From: Apostichopus japonicus
Lineage: Eukaryota > Echinodermata > Holothuroidea > Aspidochirotida > Stichopodidae
Assembly: GCF_037975245.1 (NCBI RefSeq)
Contig: NC_092569.1
Span: 37,370,814-37,434,813, forward strand
Length of the DNA: 64,000 nt
Reading direction: 5' to 3'
Part shown: positions 1 to 7,586 of the stretch, piece after piece
Layout of the letters: every line of letters begins with the position of its first letter
Position numbering within the stretch: position 1 is the stretch's first letter
Notes under the pieces: generated by a model
What the model saw: the letters and a program-made list of their open reading frames with translations, nothing else
Database searches by the model: none
Told to the model about the DNA's origin: nothing
Position numbers and translations under genes: made by a program

Positions 1-1
1 A

Positions 2-123
2 GTCGAACCTAATATTCAATAGGCACGCAATAGTTGTTAATATTTCCTCGTAAAATTATTATAAGTCGCAATTGCTGATTAATTCGAGGAATTAGGTCGA
101 ACCTCATATTCAATAGGCACGCA
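2..123. repeat. Two copies of a 28-bp iteron-like motif
   Basis: A 28-bp motif beginning GTCGAACCT and ending ATTCAATAGGCACGCA occurs at 2-29 and 96-123. It occurs again in the Rep intron (1567-1594) and in R2 (3511-3538), so four times per unit, always in the same orientation. The 10th base is A at 2-29 and 1567-1594 and C at the other two. Spaced direct repeats of this kind are what Rep proteins of small rolling-circle replicons bind (iterons). Assigning that role here is inference. Confidence 0.6.
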
Positions 124-349
124 TCTTTCAGCGAATAAAGCGAATAATTTCACCAGAAAAAACATAATATTTTCGATTCGTTCTTTCCTTTATTTCGTAT
201 GTATCTTATACTGGTTTCTTACTGATGTATCACATTATATGTCCTAATATATATACATATTACCCTTACTTCCGTGTGAGAGGAAATTAGTAATAAATGA
301 TAGCATGATTTTAACAGAAATTCTCGAGTTTTTCTTTATAAACTCTCAG
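27..349. repeat. Direct repeat R1 (323 bp), unit 1
   Basis: R1 matches R2 at 3442-3765 from its first GCAATAGTTG to its last CTCTCAG. I count about 15 differences by eye, so roughly 95% identity. R1 copies look identical to each other across units, as do R2 copies. It carries AATAAA on the plus strand (134-139) and on the minus strand (complement of TTTATT at 189-194). It could therefore supply poly(A) signals to the transposase of the preceding unit and to the Rep gene of this unit. That use is inference. Confidence 0.9.
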
Positions 350-365
350 TTTAGTGACGGTGGAA

Positions 366-784
366 CCCCCTCCCCTCCCCTCCCCTCCCCTCCCCTCCCC
401 TCCCCTCCCCTCCCCTCCCCTCCCCTCCCCTCCCCTCCCCTCCCCTCCCCTCCCCTCCCCTCCCCTCCCCTCCCCTCCCCTCCCTCCCCTCCCCTTCCCC
501 CTCCGTTCCCCCTCCTTTCCCCTCCCCTCCTCTCCGTTCCCCCTCCGTTCCCCTCCCCTCCCCCTCCGTCCCCCTCCCCTCCGTTCCCCCTCCGTTCCCC
601 CTCCGTTCCCCTCCGTTCCCCTCCCCTCCCCCTCCCCTCCGTTCCCCCTCCGTTCCCCTCCCCTCCCCTCCCCATTCCCCTCTCCCCCTCCCCTTCCTAT
701 CCCCACCCCTTTCCCTCTCCCACCCCTCCCTCAACTCATTCCCCTCCCACACCTCCCACTCCCTGTCACTACCACACCCCTCCC
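366..784. repeat. C-rich (CCCCT)n tract, 419 bp, unit 1
   Basis: The left part is a nearly pure CCCCT array. The right part mixes CCCCT with CCCCCTCCGTT-type repeats and ends in a unique C-rich stretch. The minus strand is (AGGGG)n, with dense G-runs of four that could form G-quadruplexes. It lies just 3' of the Rep stop codon. Long proline-rich (plus) and glycine/arginine-rich (minus) open frames here come from the repeat composition and are not genes. Confidence 0.95.
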
Positions 785-840
785 AACGCTACTCGACGAC
801 GTAGTTTGAATAATAGTGTAACCAAATATGGAGGGTTGGA

Positions 841-1512
841 TTAAGTTAGAATAAACTTGGCAAAACATGGTCCACATGGGGGGACATCAACCTGTTCGTT
901 GGCTTGGATTTGCGAGCGGAAGGTAAAATATCGCCATCGAACCGTCATCATCTCCGTTTCTCTTTCTTCAATTTGGCCCCCCTTTATGTATATCAGTGGA
1001 TTCTTGCCAGTTGCGAACACTGGTGTTGAACCACTAAGGACAAAATCTTGCGAGAAGTGTGTTTTTGGAGCGGGTAGATGTACCATTTGACCTTCTAATA
1101 GAAGCAGGAGGTCATGCCACGGCATAATCTGCGGACTCCATCTGAAGTCATTTAGGAAAATGACTTCAGCTTTCTCAGCACCAACCCATGCGAAGCTCGT
1201 TGAAGCGGGATTGGAAAAGACTTTGAAGATTTGGGTCAGAGGCGCCAGAATAAACGTTTTGCCGCAATTCGCGGGACCAGTTATAAAGATGTTCCGGTAT
1301 TTACCCCGGCCCTTCTCGAGGACGTCGACAACAGCTCGTTTAAATGTACCGGCGGGAATATCATTCCGGCGCAGAATGTCTTCCGCGATTGTGGACCATA
1401 GCCCGTTGCAGCCAGGTACACAGGGTTGACCTTTAAAGGAGTCCAAGATTTCCGGACGAGATTTCTTTCCTCGCTCCAGCTTACTCTCGGCGTCGTGTAG
1501 TTCCCACGCGAC
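841..1512 (-). CDS. Rep gene 3' exon: SF3 helicase domain (unit 1)
   Basis: This 223-codon minus-strand stretch ends at the stop 843-841. Counting from codon 1512-1510, it shows Walker A GPANCGKT (79-86), Walker B EVIFLND (116-122), a B'-like region around LLLLEGQ, motif [11 protein letters not shown] (163-172) and a C-terminal CGPC (213-216). This order is that of superfamily 3 helicases of CRESS-DNA and parvovirus-type replication proteins, which unwind DNA ahead of the nicked strand. There is no ATG upstream of the helicase core; the frame opens directly after an in-frame TAG (1515-1513) that forms the AG of a splice acceptor, with TTTTTT just before it. I therefore read it as a downstream exon joined to the HUH exon, not as a free gene. 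Best explanation: a multidomain Rep of an endogenous mobile or virus-derived element. Confidence 0.85.
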   Translation of the reverse strand, partial: VAWELHDAESKLERGKKSRPEILDSFKGQPCVPGCNGLWSTIAEDILRRNDIPAGTFKRAVVDVLEKGRGKYRNIFITGPANCGKTFILAPLTQIFKVFSNPASTSFAWVGAEKAEVIFLNDFRWSPQIMPWHDLLLLLEGQMVHLPAPKTHFSQDFVLSGSTPVFATGKNPLIYIKGGQIEERETEMMTVRWRYFTFRSQIQANEQVDVPPCGPCFAKFILT

Positions 1513-1885
1513 CTATCGAAAAAAGACCTTTATATAGTGACAAATATAGTGAATTCGAGGAATTAGGTCGAACCTAATATTCAATAGGCACGCAATAGTT
1601 GCGTGCCCTCCCCCTCCCCCTCCCCGTTCCCCTCCCCCTCCCCTCCCCTTCCTATACCCACCCGTTTCCCTCTCCCACCCCTCCCTCAACTCATTCCCCT
1701 CCCACACCTCCCACTCCCTGTCACTACCACACCCCTCCCAACGCTACTCTACCACGATCCTTACCCACAACTTCATCACGCACGATCCCCCACCACCAGA
1801 CCATGGCATGGTGAATGATTTATACCGTATATTCAAAATGTTGGGACAATGTATTTATGAATTATTGGAAAATGGATTTGCGTAC
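1513..1885 (-). other. Predicted 373-bp Rep intron (unit 1)
   Basis: The minus-strand donor GAG|GTACGC at 1886/1885 and the acceptor TTTTTTCGATAG| at 1514-1513 keep the same phase (0) in both flanking frames and give a protein of about 432 residues. The intron contains a 28-bp iteron-like motif, two hairpins (1562-1578 and 1587-1607) and a second C-rich tract (about 1605-1740). The right part of that tract (1643-1749) repeats 687-794 of the first tract with few changes. The intron has exactly the same length in all 12 units, unlike the first C-rich tract. Splicing is predicted from sequence only. Confidence 0.7.
1587..1607. other. Perfect 9-bp hairpin, candidate Rep nick/origin site (unit 1)
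   Basis: Arm GGCACGCAA (1587-1595), loop TAG, arm TTGCGTGCC (1599-1607). Immediately to the left, ATTAGGT (1562-1568), loop CGA, ACCTAAT (1572-1578) forms a second, 7-bp stem. The two stems overlap the two ends of the 28-bp motif. HUH Rep proteins nick at or beside stem-loops, so this is the best structural candidate for an origin. R1 has only the left half of the longer hairpin. No cleavage consensus was recognised. Confidence 0.5.
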
Positions 1886-2512
1886 CTCGATCGCTTCCGC
1901 GACACACTTTTGTCCCCGATTCACCACAAATTCAGCCAAGTCGGTTTTCCCCTCTCGTTTCTGCATTTCGGCCAAAGCCAGCAGTTCTGTCCGGGTCTTT
2001 ATGTTCCGCTGAACCACCATCTGGGACACATCGAACGCGCTAAGCCGTTTGCGCTTTTTTAGTGGCGCACGTGCTGATCGTTCCCCCGATGCCTGGAGGA
2101 CCCTAGAGGTACTGGCCGATGTTGTAGCTGGTGGGCTGGCCCCCAGGTCCGGGTGACCTGGGCTTTGCAGGACGCCAGCGTCCTCTTTAACAACGTACTG
2201 CCATGCCGTGTAGTAATTAGCATGGGTTGAAGAGAAATGCACCACAATTCCATGCTGGTTTTCTAACAGACTCTTAACTCTTAACCATCGACGTGGCCGA
2301 TCAAGCTTTACCGCTATGTGATAGTGTTTGCCGCCATCTTGATGGGTTTCTTGACAACATACCCATTGGATGATATGTGCCCCTACCGACTCGAACGAAC
2401 TTCGTACCTGTTCTGCGAAATTTTCACGCGAAGCACATAGAGTTTCATCGGCTTGGCTATATGTTATCAAATATACCATCCGAACTTGACGTACTCCTAA
2501 TGTATCAGCCAT
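1886..2512 (-). CDS. Rep gene 5' exon: HUH endonuclease domain (unit 1)
   Basis: These 209 codons start at ATG 2512-2510. An in-frame TTG lies seven codons upstream but is unlikely in a eukaryote. Visible features are a motif I-like VYLITYSQ (13-20), a conserved Glu (E55), HUH motif HYH (63-65) and the catalytic YxxK motif YVVK (106-109). A Ser/Thr/Ala-rich linker follows (about 123-150), then a basic KKRKR (152-156) that could be a nuclear signal, and an alpha-helical region to the splice donor. HUH enzymes nick one DNA strand through a tyrosine and stay covalently bound to the 5' end to start rolling-circle replication or transposition. All key residues are present. If unspliced, the frame would end after seven extra codons at 1862. 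The family call is firm; whether the element is viral in origin or a transposon is open. Confidence 0.85.
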
Positions 2513-3039
2513 GATGTTGGATAATACCTGCAATACTGAAATCTCCCGGTCCTATGTTATGAATTCTATATTAGCCTATATCTATGCATATATATGTGTG
2601 TATATAGGACTTGCTGATATCATGTGGTGATCTTTATATGTCTGGTTGCATTTACACATGACGTGTTCATCTGTCTAATAGCTAACAATTGGCCCTGAAT
2701 CTCATTTACCAAATTTGGGTATTTACTGACGTGTTATACTGTCAGTGGCTGGATTATAGGTTTGAAGGTGTAAGATCTTCCTGTTGTGATGAAACGGCTG
2801 ATGATGCAAGCTTATAAAATCATTCTATGAACCCTTTCCCTGGGTGGGTATTGCGACTGTCAGATGTTCTCTCACGCAGTCACGTGGTGTTGATCTACGT
2901 AGATATACGTACCGTACTGTTTCTCTATATATGTACAATCCGAGTTTATCGAGTCGAGTGCGCCCTCCAACGTATGCTATGCACATGCGCATATGCACAT
3001 GCGCCTACAATCATCTGGGCTGTTAACTAATACTGATCG

Positions 3040-3042
<3 letters not shown>
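2513..3042 (-). promoter_or_regulatory. Upstream region of Rep; no gene seen
   Basis: This 530-bp AT-rich stretch is found in every unit. TATA-like sequence lies at about 2577-2607, 65-95 bp upstream of the Rep ATG, and could be a core promoter. Other visible elements are CACGTG (2881-2886), a 12-bp perfect palindrome ATCTACGTAGAT (2893-2904) and a tandem duplication of a 14-bp TATGCACATGCGC-type motif at about 2977-3004. Short open frames (for example 2827-3030) look incidental. The regulatory assignment is weak and based only on position and composition. Confidence 0.3.
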
Positions 3043-3111
<69 letters not shown>

Positions 3112-3135
3112 TATATATACTATATATACTATATA
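3043..3135. repeat. (TA)n tract with ACTATATAT variants, unit 1
   Basis: This is a run of TA dinucleotides interrupted by one TTA, then several CTATATATA-type repeats. Between units the interval containing this tract varies by up to 8 bp, and unit 1 is the longest. The interruption differs: it is absent in unit 8 and altered in units 7 and 12. Confidence 0.95.
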
Positions 3136-3206
3136 ACAATGTACTATTCCTACAATGTCTAATGCCCAGTAGTAAATCCTTATGGTCCTATACTTATACA
3201 CAGGCT

Positions 3207-3377
3207 TTCAGACAATCTTCGACAAAAATAGATGGGACACCCCACTCCCCGTATCAATGTTGCAGTTTCTGAGCGCTTTTGGCTACAACATTGAACGGGG
3301 GGAAGGGGGTGCGCTTAAGCCAATATCGCTCGTTGTTGCTCATACTGTCCTATCATTTTTGTCGAAGATTGTCTGAA
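3207..3377. mobile_element. 171-bp MITE-like inverted-repeat insert, unit 1
   Basis: A 23-bp terminal inverted repeat beginning TTCAGACAATCTTCGAC (3207-3229) is matched perfectly at the right end (3355-3377). The match continues imperfectly inward for about 10 more bases. The interior is non-coding. Unit 2 has TTCAGACATCTGAA in its place, which proves that the core is a removable segment. No clear target-site duplication is visible, so the family cannot be named. A fold-back deletion or insertion at a palindrome is as plausible as excision by a transposase. Confidence 0.75.
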
Positions 3378-3441
3378 TGGCTGTACAACGGTTCATTGGG
3401 GTATATATCGAGGTCTAAGCTGCCCCAAGCGTTGCGCGATA

Positions 3442-3765
3442 GCAATAGTTGTTAATATTTCCTCGTAAAATTATTATAAGTTGCAATTGCTGATTAATTC
3501 GAGGAATTAGGTCGAACCTCATATTCAATAGGCACGCATCTTTCAGCGAATAAAGCGAATAATTTCACAAGAAAAACATAATATTTTCGATCCGTTTCTT
3601 TCATTTATTTCGTATGTATCTTATACTGGTTTCTTACTGATGTTTCACATTATATGTCCTAATATATATACATATTACACTTAATTCCGTGTGAGAGGAA
3701 AATAGTAAATAGATGATAGCATGATTTTAACATAAATTCTTGAGTTTTTCTTTATAAACTCTCAG
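3442..3765. repeat. Direct repeat R2 (324 bp), unit 1
   Basis: This is the partner of R1 in the same orientation, placed between the divergent Rep and transposase starts. It carries one copy of the 28-bp iteron-like motif (3511-3538). R2 differs from R1 at about 15 positions, but R2 copies of different units look the same. The R1/R2 duplication is therefore older than the amplification of the array. Confidence 0.9.
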
Positions 3766-4174
3766 GATAAGAAAGAAGAATAATGTTAATTAGTGTCCGG
3801 TGTAAATGTTATTGTTGGGTGTGGGCTGGGTGGGTTGGGGGGGGGGGCGCTTTAGGCAAGTAGGGTTTCACAATTTCAATGTGCTGCAATACAATAGCCC
3901 CAGAAAATTATGTCAGAAAGTTTAAGTGTATATATAGGTTGCCAGGGCAACCCTGGGCAGGAAGCAACTTGTGGATGTACAATGACGGATTTCTAAATTG
4001 AGGTGTCAATACTATTGTTTAGCTTCTAAACAACGGAAAGCCGCCCATTGTATGATGCATGTAAGCCTTTAATACATCGGTTAGTGGTGTAATAATTCTC
4101 CAAAGTGTTAGTTTATAGACATATAGCCTCATTGCTACACACGAAACATCTACAACAACGACACCATTTCAAAA
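3766..4174 (+). promoter_or_regulatory. Upstream region of the transposase; no gene seen
   Basis: This 409-bp stretch holds GT-rich DNA with a run of 11 G (3837-3847; 10-13 in other units), TATATATA at 3929-3936 and a hairpin CCAGGG-CAA-CCCTGG at 3942-3956. The TATA-like site lies about 240 bp before the ATG and could serve as a promoter. That is inference. I looked for the left terminal inverted repeat of a Tc1-type element here and found none. Confidence 0.35.
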
Positions 4175-5281
4175 ATGGCTTCTTATTCTCTCATTTCACC
4201 GGAGAGTAAGGCATATGCGCGCCTATTGCGCGAAAGAGAAAACCTTTCAGTTCGTCAAGTTGCCAAGTTAACAGGAATTTCGAAGAGTTCGGTATCAAGG
4301 ATTTGCAGTAAACGTTTATTGTGGGGCGAGGCTCTACCAAGTACTCATGGAGAGGGACCGGTTCGAAAGAGGGGGCGGCCACCCAAGTTGAGCGTTCGTC
4401 AAAAGCGTGCTATTTTGAAGGAACTTAGAAAAACAAGGAGTGAGGGACAGTTTTCTGTGAGAACTCTCAGGACAAAATGTGAGTTACATACAGTGTCGGA
4501 GAGAACAATATCTCGATTTCTCAACAAGAGTGGTTATAAGTACTATCAAGCCAGAAAGAAGGGTCTCCTATTTCCCAAGGACCTGCATCAACGCTGGAAA
4601 TTCGCCAGAGGAATTAAACGGTCTCGAGGTGAGGCATTCTGGACTAAAGATATATCTTTTTATTTTGATGCCACCGCATTTAATTATAAGAGCCACCCAC
4701 GACAGCACGCAAACACTTTAAGTGGGCGTGTTTGGCGTAAGAAAAGTGAGGGATTATCATTCGGTTGCACGGCCAAAGGGAGTAAGGTCGGGAGTGGCGG
4801 AAAAGTTGTAAGGGTGTATGCCGCCATCTCATATGGAAACGGCGTGGTGTTGGCTAAACCATACCGCAAGTTAACTGGGAAGCGTTTTTCGAAATTTATG
4901 AAAAAGGAATTCCCGGCAGTCTTCCAAAAATGTGAAGCAACCCATAACACTCCACGGATTTTTCTTCAAGATGGCGACCCTTCTCAGAACTCAAAGAAAG
5001 CTATCAAAACACTAAGTCGCATGGATGCAACCATTTTTAAGATCCCTCCTAGGAGCCCCGACTTAAATCCAATAGAAAATATCTTCAAACTTTTGGGGGA
5101 TAAACTGAAGTACGATGCCATCGAGAACAATATTGAATTTGAGACATTTCGAGCTTTCAGAAGTCGAGTTGTTACAACTCTCCTCCAGATGCCGCGTGCT
5201 ATCATTGACAAAACAATCGCTTCAATGGGTAAACGAATTGATGAAATTATTCGAAGAAAAGGAGAGAGACTGAAATATTAG
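4175..5281 (+). CDS. Tc1/mariner-type DD34E transposase (unit 1)
   Basis: A 368-aa intronless frame; the start ATG has a strong context (AAAAATGG). An N-terminal helix-turn-helix (24-48) is followed by a GRPR-like hook RGRPPKLS (66-73) and a second helix-turn-helix (94-119), as in the bipartite paired-like DNA-binding domain of Tc1 transposases. The catalytic core shows D165 (FYFDA), D266 (FLQDGDPSQNS) and E301 (RSPDLNPIEN). There are 34 residues between the last two, which is the DD34E signature. Such enzymes cut and paste DNA between inverted ends into TA sites. The sequence after the second Asp (GDPSQNSKK) and the F after NPIEN differ from textbook Tc1, so this is probably a distinct invertebrate lineage. 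The length is normal (about 340-370 aa) and the frame intact. No terminal inverted repeats were identified. Confidence 0.92.
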   Translation: MASYSLISPESKAYARLLRERENLSVRQVAKLTGISKSSVSRICSKRLLWGEALPSTHGEGPVRKRGRPPKLSVRQKRAILKELRKTRSEGQFSVRTLRTKCELHTVSERTISRFLNKSGYKYYQARKKGLLFPKDLHQRWKFARGIKRSRGEAFWTKDISFYFDATAFNYKSHPRQHANTLSGRVWRKKSEGLSFGCTAKGSKVGSGGKVVRVYAAISYGNGVVLAKPYRKLTGKRFSKFMKKEFPAVFQKCEATHNTPRIFLQDGDPSQNSKKAIKTLSRMDATIFKIPPRSPDLNPIENIFKLLGDKLKYDAIENNIEFETFRAFRSRVVTTLLQMPRAIIDKTIASMGKRIDEIIRRKGERLKY

Positions 5282-5700
5282 TATTTTGGCTGTAATGCGC
5301 TATCCATGCTATGCTTTTATATTATGATCTGCCACATGAGGGCGGTAATCTCCCGAACTGATGGTGAACATTGTACGATTTACCAACGATGGACCCCATG
5401 TTTTTCCCAAATTTCAGCTCCAGAATACCAATATTCCGAGTTTGGAGCACACTCAGTTACAGTTCAAGTTTCTTTAAATCATCACGTTCGTGAAAATTGG
5501 ACAAACATATACATAATCGCCGATATACGAACGGTTAACCATTTATTGACGATAAAAGGCTTTGGTTAACTTGATGCTTTTAGACTATTTCAACGGTTGA
5601 CCATCCATCCACATTGACATACTGTGTAGGTCAATGGTATACCGTGCTCGGGTCAAGTGTGTATCGTGGCGGTCTTTCACTAGGATGTCAGTCGATGTCA
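5282..5700. other. 3' tail of the transposase module; no gene seen
   Basis: This 419-bp stretch precedes the next R1. It contains the 7-bp inverted repeat CATTGAC/GTCAATG (5612-5618 and 5630-5636) and related TTGACC/GGTCA sequences nearby. An 87-codon frame at 5306-5569 resembles no family I know and is probably incidental. The nearest plus-strand AATAAA is in the next R1 (5833-5838). Confidence 0.5.
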
Positions 5701-5703
5701 GTC
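5684..5703. repeat. 10-bp tandem duplication at the unit junction
   Basis: GATGTCAGTC occurs twice in a row exactly where the transposase tail meets R1. The same duplication is present at every unit junction inside the window. It may mark an old joining point of the two modules. Confidence 0.7.
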
Positions 5704-6064
5704 GAACCTAATATTCAATAGGCACGCAATAGTTGTTAATATTTCCTCGTAAAATTATTATAAGTCGCAATTGCTGATTAATTCGAGGAATTAGGTCGAA
5801 CCTCATATTCAATAGGCACGCATCTTTCAGCGAATAAAGCGAATAATTTCACCAGAAAAAACATAATATTTTCGATTCGTTCTTTCCTTTATTTCGTATG
5901 TATCTTATACTGGTTTCTTACTGATGTATCACATTATATGTCCTAATATATATACATATTACCCTTACTTCCGTGTGAGAGGAAATTAGTAATAAATGAT
6001 AGCATGATTTTAACAGAAATTCTCGAGTTTTTCTTTATAAACTCTCAGTTTAGTGACGGTGGAA

Positions 6065-6485
6065 CCCCCTCCCCTCCCCTCCCCTCCCCTCCCCTCCCCT
6101 CCCCTCCCCTCCCCTCCCCTCCCCTCCCCTCCCCTCCCCTCCCCTCCCCTCCCCTCCCCTCCCCTCCCCTCCCCTCCCCTCCCCTCCCCTCCCCTTCCCC
6201 CTCCGTTCCCCCTCCTTTCCCCTCCCCTCCTCTCCGTTCCCCCTCCGTTCCCCTCCCCTCCCCCTCCGTCCCCCTCCCCTCCGTTCCCCCTCCGTTCCCC
6301 CTCCGTTCCCCCTCCGTTCCCCTCCCCTCCCCCTCCCCTCCGTTCCCCCTCCGTTCCCCTCCCCTCCCCTCCCCATTCCCCTCTCCCCCTCCCCTTCCTA
6401 TCCCCACCCCTTTCCCTCTCCCACCCCTCCCTCAACTCATTCCCCTCCCACACCTCCCACTCCCTGTCACTACCACACCCCTCCC
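6065..6485. repeat. C-rich tract, 421 bp, unit 2
   Basis: Two bases longer than in unit 1. It has one extra C in a CCCCTCCGTT repeat and lacks the broken TCCCTCCCC repeat seen in unit 1. Confidence 0.95.
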
Positions 6486-6541
6486 AACGCTACTCGACGA
6501 CGTAGTTTGAATAATAGTGTAACCAAATATGGAGGGTTGGA

Positions 6542-7213
6542 TTAAGTTAGAATAAACTTGGCAAAACATGGTCCACATGGGGGGACATCAACCTGTTCGT
6601 TGGCTTGGATTTGCGAGCGGAAGGTAAAATATCGCCATCGAACCGTCATCATCTCCGTTTCTCTTTCTTCAATTTGGCCCCCCTTTATGTATATCAGTGG
6701 ATTCTTGCCAGTTGCGAACACTGGTGTTGAACCACTAAGGACAAAATCTTGCGAGAAGTGTGTTTTTGGAGCGGGTAGATGTACCATTTGACCTTCTAAT
6801 AGAAGCAGGAGGTCATGCCACGGCATAATCTGCGGACTCCATCTGAAGTCATTTAGGAAAATGACTTCAGCTTTCTCAGCACCAACCCATGCGAAGCTCG
6901 TTGAAGCGGGATTGGAAAAGACTTTGAAGATTTGGGTCAGAGGCGCCAGAATAAACGTTTTGCCGCAATTCGCGGGACCAGTTATAAAGATGTTCCGGTA
7001 TTTACCCCGGCCCTTCTCGAGGACGTCGACAACAGCTCGTTTAAATGTACCGGCGGGAATATCATTCCGGCGCAGAATGTCTTCCGCGATTGTGGACCAT
7101 AGCCCGTTGCAGCCAGGTACACAGGGTTGACCTTTAAAGGAGTCCAAGATTTCCGGACGAGATTTCTTTCCTCGCTCCAGCTTACTCTCGGCGTCGTGTA
7201 GTTCCCACGCGAC
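6542..7213 (-). CDS. Rep 3' exon, SF3 helicase (unit 2)
   Basis: The translation is identical to unit 1, with Walker A, Walker B and motif C intact. The frame opens after the acceptor AG at 7215-7214. Confidence 0.85.
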   Translation of the reverse strand, partial: VAWELHDAESKLERGKKSRPEILDSFKGQPCVPGCNGLWSTIAEDILRRNDIPAGTFKRAVVDVLEKGRGKYRNIFITGPANCGKTFILAPLTQIFKVFSNPASTSFAWVGAEKAEVIFLNDFRWSPQIMPWHDLLLLLEGQMVHLPAPKTHFSQDFVLSGSTPVFATGKNPLIYIKGGQIEERETEMMTVRWRYFTFRSQIQANEQVDVPPCGPCFAKFILT

Positions 7214-7586
7214 CTATCGAAAAAAGACCTTTATATAGTGACAAATATAGTGAATTCGAGGAATTAGGTCGAACCTAATATTCAATAGGCACGCAATAGT
7301 TGCGTGCCCTCCCCCTCCCCCTCCCCGTTCCCCTCCCCCTCCCCTCCCCTTCCTATACCCACCCGTTTCCCTCTCCCACCCCTCCCTCAACTCATTCCCC
7401 TCCCACACCTCCCACTCCCTGTCACTACCACACCCCTCCCAACGCTACTCTACCACGATCCTTACCCACAACTTCATCACGCACGATCCCCCACCACCAG
7501 ACCATGGCATGGTGAATGATTTATACCGTATATTCAAAATGTTGGGACAATGTATTTATGAATTATTGGAAAATGGATTTGCGTAC

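Larger units (their letters stand above)
2..5700. mobile_element. Unit 1, complete; reference copy
   Basis: This unit is described in full in the following entries. Order: R1 (27-349), C-rich tract (366-784), Rep SF3 exon (841-1512, minus), intron with hairpin, Rep HUH exon (1886-2512, minus), AT-rich region, (TA)n, MITE-like insert, R2 (3442-3765), transposase (4175-5281, plus), 3' tail. The unit start was placed at the first GTCGAACCTA after the duplicated GATGTCAGTC. The array is circularly permutable, so this boundary is a convention. Confidence 0.95.

Noticed and set aside
38-46. TAATATTTC resembling the CRESS virus nonanucleotide TAATATTAC
   Set aside because: One mismatch in very AT-rich DNA and not in the loop of a stem, so a chance match is likely.
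366-480. Telomere-like reading of the (AGGGG)n strand
   Set aside because: The repeat differs from TTAGGG-type telomeres and occurs internally in every unit.
305-844. Long proline-rich frames on plus and Gly/Arg-rich frames on minus in the C-rich tract of each unit
   Set aside because: They follow from the CCCCT repeat being open in several frames at once, and their content changes with every repeat-length change between units.
1599-2062. Plus-strand frames of 65-84 codons over the intron and antisense to the HUH exon
   Set aside because: They overlap the conserved Rep exon or C-rich repeat and match no known family. They are shadows of minus-strand coding sequence.
3182-3376. 64-codon frame across the MITE-like insert
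   Set aside because: It lies within a non-coding inverted-repeat element, is removed in unit 2, and is broken by small insertions in unit 8.
5306-5569. 87-codon plus-strand frame after the transposase
   Set aside because: No recognisable domain, and its start follows the transposase stop with no promoter-like context. It is kept between units only because all sequence is. A real small gene cannot be excluded.
3442-5700. Long terminal repeat retrotransposon reading of R1 and R2 as LTRs
   Set aside because: The DNA between them encodes a DDE transposase on one side and Rep on the other. No reverse transcriptase, Gag or primer binding site was seen.
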